From Spirogloea muscicola (taxonomy: Eukaryota > Streptophyta > Zygnematophyceae > Spirogloeales > Spirogloeaceae): a DNA stretch of 29,333 nt. Shown here in pieces: positions 1 through 10,293 of the stretch; position 1 is the first letter of the stretch, and every line of letters starts with the position of its first letter. The notes beneath the pieces were generated by a model. It saw nothing but the letters and a program-made list of their open reading frames with translations, did not search any database and had not been told where the DNA came from. Made by a program: the position numbers and the translations under genes. The stretch is taken from assembly GCA_009602725.1 (NCBI GenBank), contig WELB01000012.1, forward strand, positions 1,105,371-1,134,703, in the 5' to 3' direction.

Positions 1-316
1 GGGCGGCGATGGCACCGCCGCAGCCGCCGCCGCGAGAGCCGCTGCGCGAGCCGCCGCAAGAGCCGCCGCGATGGCCGTCGCGATTGCCGCCGCGGGACGC
101 TGGGACGGCGCGGGGACGGGCGCCTGGTCACCTCGACTGCGGATGCGCGACGTAGACCCCATAGCAGGGGCGGCAGTTAACCCGAAGTTGTGGGGAAGTT
201 AGCGGCAAGCAGCGGGTCCCCGGCTGCGATATTTGGACTGACCAGGCGAGTTTAAGTAGGTAAATGGGCGAGCTTGCCAGCTTACCTGGTGGACTGTCAT
301 CTGTTCTTGCCCGGGA

Positions 317-334
317 TTTAGGGTTTAGGGTTAG
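317..334. repeat. Telomere-like TTTAGGG motif
   Basis: The sequence reads TTTAGGGTTTAGGGTTAG, two and a half units of the plant-type telomere repeat on the plus strand. It lies about 140 bases upstream of the first retroelement fragment. It is too short to be a telomere and is best read as an interstitial telomere-like motif. Confidence 0.75.
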
Positions 335-454
335 CGTGCCGCTGGCGGCGGGGCTCCGCAAGCGGCCCCGTTATGTTCAGGTCACTCCCGCCCCGGATCC
401 CGCCTGCCCGAGATCCTTCCCCCAGCCGGGAAAATCCTCCCCCCGGGGCCGCTA

Positions 455-1084
455 CTGGCGCGACCGGCGCCCCGGGGGCCTACGGCAGTCACTGGCTGGA
501 CCTCCTGCGGCTTGCCCGGCAGGCCATTGATCGGCGGGCGGGTCCGCCAGGGGAGGTGCCGGGCTTCAATGCTGTCGGCCTTTGTCCACTCCTTCGGGCT
601 GGCCTCACCCAGCCACCAGTATCTGGCCGCGCTTGCTTGCCGGCTCGCTTGCTCAGGTCTTCCGCATGCGGCTCTCCGTCTCTCTCCAGCGCTGTTTGGC
701 TCACGCAGTCCACACGCGTGCCAGTCGCGCTATGGCTGCTCTCTGTGTTCTGCAGTGTTTGGTAGTGTAGTCCTTTTTCCCGGCTCCTCTTTCGTTGGCT
801 TTGGACATTGTCCATTCTTTTCTGAGCTGGCTTTGCCAGCCTCTCTTCTCTATGGGCGCGCACTTCTTCTTATGGCTGCTGCCTCAGGGGTCTCGCCGGA
901 GTGCTTCCTTTCCTGCAGCGAGGTACTCAGACCTGATGTTGCTCACTCGCGGGTACCGAGCTTCGATATGCATCGTCTCGTGTCTAGTCGTGTAGCTTTT
1001 GTTTTCGGGCACCTTTTGTTGGCTTTGCATGTTGTGAATTTTCCTTCTCTAAGGGCGCGCCATTCTCCCGCCGTCTAGCGGGAG
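455..1084 (+). mobile_element. Retroelement 3' fragment A (degenerate C-terminal domain plus tail)
   Basis: Broken coding remnants match the other copies of a family in this window. Around 475-560 a frame reads YGSHWLDLLRLARQAIDRRA, equivalent to YGGYGLKWSSLIQHLARLVD in the intact copy at 27963-28838. In another frame around 658-765 lies FRMRLSVSLQRC, the family's most constant motif. A tail follows with a hairpin-like GGCTTTGCCAGCC near 830 and a further YSDLMLLTRGY remnant at 921-955. A small perfect hairpin (CTCCCGC, loop, GCGGGAG) lies at 1065-1084. Frameshifts separate the blocks, so this is a dead 5'-truncated copy. The family assignment (C-terminal part of a reverse-transcriptase-bearing element) rests on the domain pattern, not on a visible reverse transcriptase. 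Confidence 0.65.
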
Positions 1085-1212
1085 CCCCGCGGGCGCCCCG
1101 AGGTAGTAGACATTAGAAGCGTCTTTCTTCTTGACATTCCCGTACCCCCCGGCCAGGCAAGCCAGGTTGCCTGCCACGCGGCGCACGTCAGAACGGGTGG
1201 AGGAGGGACCAG

Positions 1213-1315
1213 TCAGTGGCTACGAGTGAGGAGCCTCAAATCCGACCGACTAGCGGCCGGAAACCTTATCCCCGTGACGAAAGCCAGAAGAAGAGGTGGC
1301 TGAGAAGAACTGGCT
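1213..1315 (-). mobile_element. Inverted fragment of the retroelement C-terminus and tail
   Basis: Read on the minus strand, about 73 bases here closely match the end of the copy at 27180-27793, including the coding end SDLRLLTR and the preceding CTGGCTTTCGTCA. The minus strand of 1290-1322 also carries the tail motif ATTGGGAGAGCC. The piece is inverted relative to the plus-strand fragment that starts directly after it, so two oppositely oriented pieces of one family abut here. Confidence 0.65.
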
Positions 1316-1321
1316 CTCCCA

Positions 1322-1834
1322 ATGGCGTTGGTGGAGGCGGCGGCAGAAGAAGTGCTCGCCCACAGAGAAGAGGGGCCTGCAGATGGGGCGGCGGCGTCGC
1401 GGGTCGCTGCGGTTGCGGCCCCTCTGTTCTTGGACGTGGTAACCACTGACCCGTATGACCGTTCACATCCAGCCCAGTGTGCCGCCGAGGCTGGGTATGC
1501 GGTAGCCTGCGCCGCTCGGGCCAAGGAGCTCAAATATGCAGATCACCCGCGGGAAGACGAGTTCTTCCCGCTCGTCATTGATACGCACGGGGCGATGGGC
1601 GCTCGGTGGCTCGAGCTGCTCAATCAGCTCGCACACCACGCCATTGTCCGCCGCTTCCATGGGGAGCCGGTGGACTTTCCTGCAGCCGGGTCGCCAGCGC
1701 CGGTGTACCGGATGCGCTTGGCCGTCTCGCTGCAGAGGTCTATGGCCCCCGCGCTGCACCTGCGTGCCGGCAGAGCCCTCGCTGCTGCCTCTGGCTCTGG
1801 CCAGGAATTGACAAGCTGTTGTGCCACCAGCTAA
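1322..1834 (+). pseudogene. Retroelement C-terminal domain fragment B
   Basis: A 170-codon open frame from the ATG at 1322 to the TAA at 1832-1834 contains the nuclease-like core and C-terminus of the family. In order these are LFLDVVTTD (the hydrophobic strand ending in the acidic residue), an A/K-rich helix, DHPREDEFFPLVIDTHGAMG, WLELLNQLA, and VYRMRLAVSLQRSMAPALHL. The upstream zinc-knuckle and reverse transcriptase are absent, and the first ~20 codons do not match the intact copy, so the ATG is probably fortuitous. The domain resembles the C-terminal region that follows the reverse transcriptase in some non-LTR retrotransposons (zinc knuckle plus restriction-like PD-(D/E)XK fold). Function is not expected from this truncated copy. 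Confidence 0.7.
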
Positions 1835-2853
1835 GGCTCGACCAACTTTCTGGTGCGAAGCATGAGCCTGAGCTCGCTGCAAGCAGGCTGACGCACGACG
1901 TCGCAAAAATGACAAGTAGGCTGCCGGCAGTAGGAGAAAGGTTATACATGCCTCCTGCAACGCCGCCACAAAGAGCTCGCTCCCTCATCAGTGACCCTCA
2001 TCACCAATCTGACCTTTGGTGCTGCCAGCAGCTCTCGCTCGCCATCTACACCACTTGGAGGCCTTAGCGATCAAAGTTCTTGCTAAGTGACTGCTGGCAA
2101 GCTCCTGTACACCACATTGCTGTGAGTTAGACCTGCCAGGAGCTGTGCTTGCTCTGGCTGCAGACAGGCTAGTCTCAACCAGGACCATAGGGACTGTGCC
2201 CATCACATTAGCCTTCTTCACACAGACTCCCTTTGCAGACTGCCTGGGCTTTCCTTTCTCAACAAGTAAACCGTCCACATCGTAGCAGCCCGTGCCAAAT
2301 ATTGGCTGTTACACATCAAAAGATGTGCCTGCACCTAAATGATAGGTACATGCTTGAGCTTGTACCACTGAGCTTACATTTTGGCCTTCACTACCACGTC
2401 ATGGTTCAAATTCACCACAATGTTCAATCTCAGATCTGGCCACTGTGGGTACAGCTGGCAAGCTGCATTGATTGTGGCCAGCCAGCAGCTCTGGGTCAAG
2501 AATGACCTCGATATTTCTGTGTTGGGGCCCAAATCCTCTGTGGCTTATAGAGGCTGACCAGAATTGCAGCAGATCGGCCAAATGGCAAGAGACAGGGTTA
2601 TGCCTGTGGCAAAAGCAAGTCCAGGTCAAGTGAAAATGCAAGCCCAGATTTAGTAAAACTTGATGTACGTCAAGAGCAGCCCGGTCCCACACAAGGCAGC
2701 AGCAGAAATATGTGCAAAGGACTATGTTGCGTAAAGTCATTTCTAGTCAAGCCTGCAGCCTCTCCATCGGTGCAGCTGGTGCGAGCACTCAGCACGATGT
2801 TAGGCGCAAGCCAGCACTGATCAGCATGCGACTGGCTCGGCCAGTCGTAACGG
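1835..2853. other. Intergenic, nothing recognised
   Basis: No open frame here shows a recognisable motif or a plausible exon structure on either strand. The stretch has lower GC than the flanking retroelement pieces. It may include the 3' untranslated region of the chromate transporter gene, whose stop codon lies at 2854-2856. Confidence 0.5.
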
Positions 2854-5800
2854 CTAGTGTGCCCTTAACCACGAGGCCAGCATGGGGCTCAGAGCACCGA
2901 CTGCACCTCCCGCAATGACCACAATGGGTGCAGGCACCTGGCAATCAGACCAACGGTAAGCACCTATCTTCATATTGTTGCCTGTCGTTAAAATTCTGCT
3001 CTTGATGGTATACTTGACTTCAGAGTATGTGATGATGACATTGTCAGCAATGGCAGTGTGCCTCTTGCGCCATTGCAAACATGAAACACAATCTTATATT
3101 CAGCACGTAGCACCCCTTTCAAGAACTGCAATTGAGATGCAGAAAAGCCAGGCATCAATTGTTCACCTTGAGATAAACAGTAGAGAAGTAGCCAAAGATG
3201 GCCAGCAACACGGAAATGGCAGGGATGATGCTGATGGTGTATGCTTTCATGCCCAGCTGCTCCAAGGACGCCCATATTAGGCCAACCTGTTGGCCACCAA
3301 CAACAACTTCCACTTGGTGCAATACTGAGCATTTACGACTGACAGACCATCAGCCAGGGGAAACACATCCACTTAATATTGTCCTGCAGGACCTGCTTCT
3401 AAAGCTCATTGCTCGAGGAGCTTTTTGCAATGGCAATGGCATACATCGAGCTGGAGTCGCATATGGAGGCCGAGGGACAGGTGGTACATACCGCAGCAGC
3501 ATTTTGGCCAGGCAGCATCTTACGATACCTATCAACAGAGTGGATTGGGGAGATAAGTCCCTACACTTGATTGCAGATACACGAGCTTAGAGGAGGCAAA
3601 CTAGGAGGCAAGATGTATGGCAGCAAGGAGAACTAACGCCCTAGAAGCATGCCCTTAAGTAGAGCTTTCACCTTCACCAAGCTTGTGTGCTGTCAAAACC
3701 ATGGCCAACAGCATATGCAGTGTGGAAAAGTTTGTCGCATACACAGAGTTGGTGCGTAAGTGGCCCCAGAAGGGCATGGCGGCATACAAGAGCAGCACGC
3801 CGGGGGCAAAGAGGCCAAGCCAACAGATGGCCACACCCCGAACACCACCAATCTTCACAGAAGAAGATACAACAGAAGTCGGTAATTTGCTTGAGCTCAA
3901 GGGAGGTACTTCCCAAGACTGCGACCATGACTACTGCTTACATTTCTTGTAGACGGGCAACCAATTCAAGCCCAAAGCATGAAATCACACAGCATCTCGT
4001 CAGCAGACACGTACAATGTAACCCAAGTAAGCTGCAAAATTGAAGAGTGGGCCCGGCATTGATTGGGCAATGGCAAGGCCTGTGAGAAACTGCTCCTCTG
4101 TCACCCACGTATCGTTGCGCTCTATATGCTGGCAATCCTGCTCAAGGCAACAGAAAACATTGTACTCAATGCCTGCTTGATTGCAAGACCCTCAGAGTTG
4201 ACAGCACAAAGGACCACAGTGTTGTCATACTAGAGGCAGACTACAAGCACATGACTGTAAGTGCAAGCTTAGCCCCGAATACGCAGGTCAGATTCATTGA
4301 CAAATTGCAAGATGGAAGCCGCCCACTCTTTTAAGGAAAGTATTGGCTCTGAGCCAGCATGATCCATTACCTGGTGAGGTCAGCAAATGAAATGAAATGA
4401 CTATCTCTGAGCAAGCAAACGCATGTAGAGCACAAGGAAAGTGTGAAGGTCAGGGTTAGCCCACCTGCAGAGTCGAGAAGAGGGAGGAGTTGGTGGAGGT
4501 AGTGGAGTTGCAGACTGTCTCAAACTGCACAACTTGGCTCTCCAGCAGTGGCAGGACGACCTGGCCTCCTCCGAAGATGATGGACCCCGTGACATAGAAA
4601 GCCTGCAGGGATGGGCAAGAGCTGGCCACACTCAGAGTTACTCACTTGTCGAAAGCCAACCAAGCTACTTGAGCCAAATCAAGCTGCACCATCAATTACA
4701 GCTGTGCCATAGGCACTGGATTGCATGTCATACGAGGAGCTCTCAGACGTATGAGGATCTTCAGCACGACGCCGCGCCCCACTCATGTCAATGGCTCAGT
4801 CATATGAAGTAGAAGCAAGGACTCAACCCCTTTGTTCATGAAGTACGCAGGCCAGCGGCTGGAAGTCAGAAGTGCAAAGGTCCAAAGAAGGCGTATGTTG
4901 GAGAACTGATCAACAGGAGACTATGTGAGTCACAAAGACGTGGGACTTGGGACGTGGGATGTGGGACGTGAGACATGTAGGATGCAGGATTTACTGTTGC
5001 ACATCTAATCTTAAAAATATAGGGATTTGAAAGGCTAGGGTTCGGGGCGTGCCTCAAGCCAGTGCACCCAAGGGGCTTGACGGTACGGGACAATAGCTCG
5101 AAGCGCGATGCTGCCCACTAGAACAGCCAGCCAGGCGAGCAGAAGGATGCAGCCAGCAGCAATGCCCACGCCAAGATTCTCGATGGTCTGCCCTTGGTTA
5201 CGTGCAACCGCCCTGCTGTCCGTTCGGCGGGTCACCAGCGTAACTAAGCCGCCTGGGCAGCCACAATGTGCTATAATGTAAGGCTATGATGTGGATGAGA
5301 TGATTGTACATGGAAATCTTTGAAGAAATGACTGCGAACCTGTTGTAACTGATAAGAGTTACAACTAGCTGGCAAACCCACACGACCAAGGAGATGCCAA
5401 GCGAAGTAATCTGCGTACTGACAGGATCCCCACCCTCGATTCTGTACATCTCAAAGTAACAATGTTCCACCAATGCTGCGGGCCGAAACCACGGTATTGA
5501 TTGTGAGAGTGTGGTGAGATCCAAATTCTGAAGTCCTCGGTCTGAGTCCTGGACTTGCGACGCACCGCCAAAGATGAGGGCGGGGAAGATCCACTGCTGC
5601 TGGTAGAAGATGGTGATGACGCCGGTGCTGGCACAGAGGGCGAGTGTGACGGCATCTGTGCAAATGTTGCGGCTGAGCTGGACAGCAGCTGCGGCAACGA
5701 GGGCGACGGCAACCGCAGCCATGCCCGCAGCCGTGCCGCTCAGCCAGGGCGGCGTATCGTGTAACCACTGCAGAGGGCAGTGGCACGCCACACTAAGCAA

Positions 5801-6789
5801 CATGGTCAGCACTAGATGAACTTGGAGTATAACATTCAAGCTAAGACCAATTCATAATAAAGTCACAGCTTTCAAAACCCCTACATTCTGGTCTGGAGTA
5901 TAGAATGGGGCTTAGGGGTTGGCGTCTTGGACCAGGGTTCTGATCATTCGGCTGCGGCTCACCAGGGCAGCGGCTGCTCCAGAGGCCGCCATGAGCAGGA
6001 GGCCAGGGTACTGAAAGAGCGCGCCTGAGAGGAGGCCTCCCAGGGGGCCCAACTGCGTGATACCGACGGCGAACGAGAACTGCGACGACGACGGGCCCGG
6101 CAGCATGTAGCCCAACGCCAGGAGCTCGGCGAAGACCTGGTCACTCATCCACCTGCGCCACCGCAGCCGCCGCTGGATGGCTCGCTCGGCTATGCGGCTA
6201 ATTGGGTACTATATACCTTTATTTCCTTAGCTAATGCTATTCGTTATCTCCATGTCTGGTAAAAACTAATGGAGCTCCTTCTCGGAGCAAGCGAGAGAGG
6301 TGGGTGGCTCAAGACACGAGCTCGCTTACTTTCGGTCGACAACGAACGCCTTGTGGAAGTAGCCGACGTGCGCAGCGGGGCCGCCGAAGGCCGTCCAGCC
6401 GAGCACTCCGAAGGCGCGCGCAATCTCCAGGAAGCCGCCGCGATGGTACTGGCGGCACCGGCCTCGGCAGCTGCCGTGTCAGCCTTTTGCTACACTGGGA
6501 CGTCATAAGCAGAAGCCCGGGCTTAAGCCCTGACCGCAACTTCCTGAAGCCCGTCCGCTGACAATGCTGCAGGCTTGGACACCCTAAACCTAAACCCCAA
6601 CCGTAGACCCTAAAGCCTAACTCGTGATCCTGATCCCACCTCCTCTGCCGCAGTGCCGATGGTGGCGGCGGCGCCATCCAGCGGGGGCCCGCTGGGCGCC
6701 TCGGCGTACGCGCCAGCGTCGCCCATTGGCGCCGCTGCGTCCGCTCTGCCGTGCTCGGTGTCGCCGGCGGGCGGGCTGGCGACCACCAT
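2854..6789 (-). CDS. Chromate ion transporter (CHR) family protein, 11 exons
   Basis: Exons (minus strand, 5' to 3'): 6789-6640, 6448-6330, 6197-5933, 5767-5566, 5252-5053, 4602-4465, 4137-4015, 3852-3743, 3528-3492, 3286-3167, 2937-2854. The joined frame is about 515 codons and phase closes at every join. It is a duplicated-domain membrane protein. The first CHR half has TAFGGPAAHVGYF and YMLPGPSSSQFSFAVG. The second half has SIIFGGGQVVLPLL and SMPGPLFNFAAYLG, then WLGLFAPGVLLL and a final helix before VPAPIVVIAGG. These FGGP/LPGP signatures define the family, whose bacterial members (ChrA) export chromate; the algal substrate is not known (chromate, sulfate or another oxyanion). All junctions are GT-AG except the intron 5052-4603, which starts GC. 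The ATG at 6789 is the nearest in frame; earlier in-frame ATGs exist. The exon 4/5 and 7/8 junctions were chosen by phase and family fit and could shift by a few codons. Confidence 0.88.
4937..4978. repeat. Six imperfect 7-bp tandem units in a CHR intron
   Basis: Six consecutive units of the type GACGTGG (variants GACTTGG, GATGTGG, GACGTGA, GACATGT) lie within the large GC-AG intron of the chromate transporter gene. It is a short minisatellite with no visible coding role. Confidence 0.7.
6581..6620. repeat. Degenerate telomere-like CCCTAAA cluster in CHR intron 1
   Basis: Several imperfect CCCTAAA/CCTAAACC units occur inside the first intron (6639-6449) of the chromate transporter gene. The units are degenerate and irregularly spaced, unlike a true telomere. 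Confidence 0.65.
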
Positions 6790-7530
6790 GGCGGCCAGGT
6801 GGGCGCCCCTGCTCAGCTCCCGGCGACGCTCTAGCTCACTGACCAGCTGGTCTTTCTTCCTCCCTCCTCCCCCCCGCCCCCCCGCCTCCCCTCTCTTGCC
6901 CTCTTCCCCTCCCATTTGTCTCCACCTCACTTGCCTCTCTCCCCCNGGTGCTACGCGGCTACTGCCGCTCCGCTGCTGAGGCGCCATTTCGCCCTCGCCA
7001 CCGGAATGCTTGCGATGCTGCCCAGACCCGACTTCGGAGTCGAGGGGCAGGCCAGCCCGTGAGCCACAGCTGCCGGGCCGCCGCCCCACTTGGTCACCAG
7101 CTCTGCCGTCTGAAATCCCGCTTCCGTCTCTCGCTCCTCCCTCAGCTCAAGCTGCAGCTGGGCTCCTCATCTCCCGCCTCCATCCTCCGGCTCCTCACTC
7201 GCTGCGGCCTCCGGGCCAGGGTCCGGCTCCCCCTCTCTCTCCCTCTCTCTCTCTCCCCCTCCCCCCTTCCCTCGGTACACAAGTGCTGCGGCCGGAGCGA
7301 TCGACCACTCCCATGTGAGGTGCCGTCGGCAAGGCTCACATCTGCTGGGATGCCCAGGTACAGTGTACGGACTGTGTGACGAGCCAGCCGTCTGGTCGAG
7401 CCACACGGCTCTGTTGGCATCACATGACCGGCCATTGGGGACGAGGGGCCCGCCAGCGGGCGGGCTGGCGTGCAGGGCAAGGGGCCCGCCCACAGGCGGG
7501 GGCCCCGCCCGTCCCGCCGCAAGGCAGGCC
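6790..7530. promoter_or_regulatory. Shared divergent promoter region of the CHR and S4 genes
   Basis: About 740 bases separate the proposed start codons of the minus-strand chromate transporter gene and the plus-strand S4 gene, so both promoters must lie here. The region is GC-rich, carries a pyrimidine-rich CT tract at about 7229-7271 and one unresolved base at 6946. No TATA box was recognised. Parts may be 5' untranslated sequence or coding if either gene starts farther upstream. Confidence 0.45.
6946..6946. other. Unresolved base (N) next to a C run
   Basis: A single N follows CCCCC within the divergent promoter region. It marks a position the assembly could not resolve, so the true length here is uncertain. 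Confidence 0.9.
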
Positions 7531-10071
7531 ATGGCGCGACCCGCTCACACTCCGGGAGGCGGGGCGGCGCGGGGAAGCACGAGACTGATGCCATGCCTGG
7601 CCCCGCCCTCGACGATGCTGGCCAGCAGCGCCTCCGGGGCCGTGGCGTCCGTCGCGCGCGACGTCCTCCGCCGCCACGCCCGTGCTGGTGCGAGGCGGCG
7701 GGGGGGAGCCGCGGTGGCAGCGGCCGCCGCAGCCCTGCCGCGCGAGCAGCGCGAGGAGCTCCTGCTGGGCGTCGACCGCGGCCATGTGCACGCTGTTGGG
7801 CGCGCCCTCGAGCTCGTGGGCTACCACTCTCTGAGCAGCCACGCGTGATCTCGCTGGTGTTTAGGGATACACAATTGGTGTTCTGAATCCGCATTGACGT
7901 TACATCACTTGGATTCTGTCGGGAAGTTCTCTCATCTTATGACGTGAATATAGATCGTGACAGCCAGCTCAGTAGGACAGGCAGCTGCTCCATACTCGCA
8001 GATTCTAAAACGCAACACCCTAAATCCTGAAACCTACTTGCTAAACCCCTGACCTCAAACCCTAAAACCCTAACCTTAAACCCTATACAAGTGACGTGAG
8101 ATCCTAGTCCTGACATCTGACCCACAGCGAGTCTCGCCCTTGTCTGTGTCAGGCGGTGAGTGCGGCCGATCGCTGGGCGGTGGCCCACACCGACTTCCTG
8201 ACGCCGCCGCGCGTACCGACGCCCTGCGTGTTCTGAGCCGGCTCGTCGACGTCGGCGTCGTGGCCTCCGGCGGCTACCCTCAGGTCCAAGAGCTGCCTCT
8301 GCGTCTTCGTTTGCGTGCACACTGGGCTGTTGCGCCTGGAGCGCTCCGCCGACAGGGTTATGTCTGCAGAGCCGGGCTGTGACGCGGATCGCCACTGATG
8401 ACCGCGCGGCATATGGGCAGGCGGAGCGCTGCCGGCTGTCAGTCGGCCACGCGGAGGCGCTGGCCACAGGCTGCAGGGGTGCAGACAGTGGCAGCGGTGA
8501 TGCCACCGGCTTTATTGGTGCTGTGTCTGCAATCAGGTCTACCCCAAGCTCTGCCGCTGCACATCGATCTAGGTTGCCAGATTACCACAAAATAACTACA
8601 CACCCTAATTCACATATCGTGCACAGTAAGTGCCATCATTCTTAAGATGCAACGCCGAGCTCTCTGTCTGCCTACTGTTCAGTGTCAGTGGGGACTTTGA
8701 GCACAACGCAGTGAGCCATGGGGACTTCCTCGGGTCGGTCTTGGGGACGGGCATTGTGCGTGAGAAGGTTGGCGACATCCTGGTGCAGGTTAGCAGCCTT
8801 GCTCTCTCCTTGCAGCTCAGGTTGTGCTCAGGAGCATACACAGCAAACAGCACAAGGAAACGTAAGGAGTGCTTGCATCAATAAGAGCACCACTCACAGC
8901 TTCCTTGTCTTCAGGATGAGGGAGGAGCCCATATCATCCTAGTTCCTGAGCTCGTCGAGTATGTCACCCGCAGCCTAACACAGGCACGTTGCTTGTGACG
9001 CTCTAGCTACCAAGCTTGACATCTAAGCCAACCTGATGACTCATTCCAGTCTTGCAGTCTGATTTCACATGATGCACTTCAATCAGTGAAATCACACTTA
9101 AAAATACTGATCACTGATCTCTCTTACACATGATGCGAACTTAGCAGTGTCCCACTGCTTAACCTGCTTCCATCATAGTCAGCTTCTATACCAATGGCAT
9201 GTGGTTGTCTTTTCAATAGGTCCGCCATACGCCTGTGACGGTGGAGCCAATCAGTCTGGCTGATCTCAAGGTCAAAGCCCCCAAGTCAGTGGCGCTACTG
9301 CTCTTTATGTACCGATTGTCTGCAGTGCTCAAGCATCTAGACTAAGCCCTGCTTTTGCAACTCACATGACAACTTGACGTCTCATTCTGTCTTACACCTT
9401 CCGGCATTGCCCGCCCTTGCTTTGAACCTGTCAGACTTGCTGTCACAGAAGAGCCTATGTAGGTGGCCCAGCCAGAAGCCTCTGCTGTGTGTTGATATCT
9501 CTTTGTTCAAAAATGAAAGTCTGAATGTTGCACAGAGTGGACATCTTGAGAACTGTGGAAGCCTCCACAAGACTTGACGCGCTGGCCAGCTTTGGCTTCA
9601 AGGTCTCTCGCACAAAGATTGCCGACTGCATCAGGTCTGTACCTTGAGACAATGCAGATATGGTTCGTAGACATGTCAGCCTGCTCTTGATTTGCAGCTT
9701 GTTCATGGATTTGTAAGGCGTTTGTTGCAGTGCTGGATATGTGAAAGTGAATTGGAAGGAGGTGAATAAGGGAGCCATCTCTCTAAAGACCGGCGATGTT
9801 ATCTCCGTGAAGGGCAAAGGTCGATTGGAGGTAAGCACTTATTAGGTGGTGGTGGTTTCACGTTCCATCTGAATTTGGGGAGTCTGACTTTCAAGCTGCT
9901 GGCAGCGTTCTTGTCAGTGGGCTCACATGCCATGCCATGCCATCCACTAACTTCACCTGGCACAGAGCTGAGGTCACCCAGAGCTCTACATCCCACCAAA
10001 TGCAACAGGTTGGTCCAATTGAGATGACAAAGAAAGGGCGATATGGTGTCGAGATCACGCGCTTTGTGTGA
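7531..10071 (+). CDS. Photosystem II S4-domain (YlmH-like) RNA-binding protein, 9 exons, apparent frameshift
   Basis: Exons: 7531-7815, 8153-8283, 8421-8536, 8683-8788, 8915-8983, 9220-9284, 9536-9634, 9731-9830, 10009-10071. The product is about 344 residues if the frame is continuous, close to plant and cyanobacterial relatives plus a ~70-residue Ala/Arg/Ser-rich N-terminal extension that looks like a chloroplast transit peptide. Family motifs in order: LPREQREELLLGV, WAVAHTDFLTPP, VASGGYPQ, DFLGSVLGTGIVREK, ILVPELVEYV, then the S4 domain from RLDALASFGFKVSRTKIADC to VNWKEVNKGAI and GKGRLE, ending in ITRFV. S4 domains bind structured RNA; relatives act in plastid/cyanobacterial RNA or ribosome-linked roles. 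Exon 2 is 131 bases although both its ends are phase 0, so one base appears missing near 8201-8214. The intron 8984-9219 begins GC. The ATG at 7531 is the first in frame; 7588 and 7615 are alternatives. Confidence 0.87.
8015..8087. repeat. Telomere-like CCCTAAA cluster in S4-gene intron 1
   Basis: About 70 bases contain CCCTAAAT, CTAAACCCC, AAACCCTAAAACCCTAA and TTAAACCCTA in loose tandem. The cluster lies in the first intron (7816-8152) of the S4 gene, the same position class as the cluster in intron 1 of the divergent chromate transporter gene. Confidence 0.75.
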
Positions 10072-10293
10072 TTCTACCAACCTTGGCTTCACACAAGACG
10101 TCATAAAGTAGTTGTGGCCATTGCCCGGTGCCCAACAAACTTCAAGATGGGAAACGCAAGGTACTTCGCAAATGCAATGAACCCACAAAACGAATGTGCC
10201 TAGGAATCATTCATGCATGCACGCGAGAGTAGCTCGAGCAAGCTCTGTTAGAGGTGTGCCATGTCTGGACATCTATAACGCCAATGCTTGCTG

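Noticed and set aside
489-863. Long minus-strand open frame
   Set aside because: It is the antisense of retroelement fragment A, whose plus-strand motifs are shared with other copies.
7142-7894. Long minus-strand open frame of 250 codons over the S4 gene's first exon
   Set aside because: It is an Arg/Pro/Ala-rich shadow of GC-rich sequence, opposite a plus-strand exon that matches a known family.
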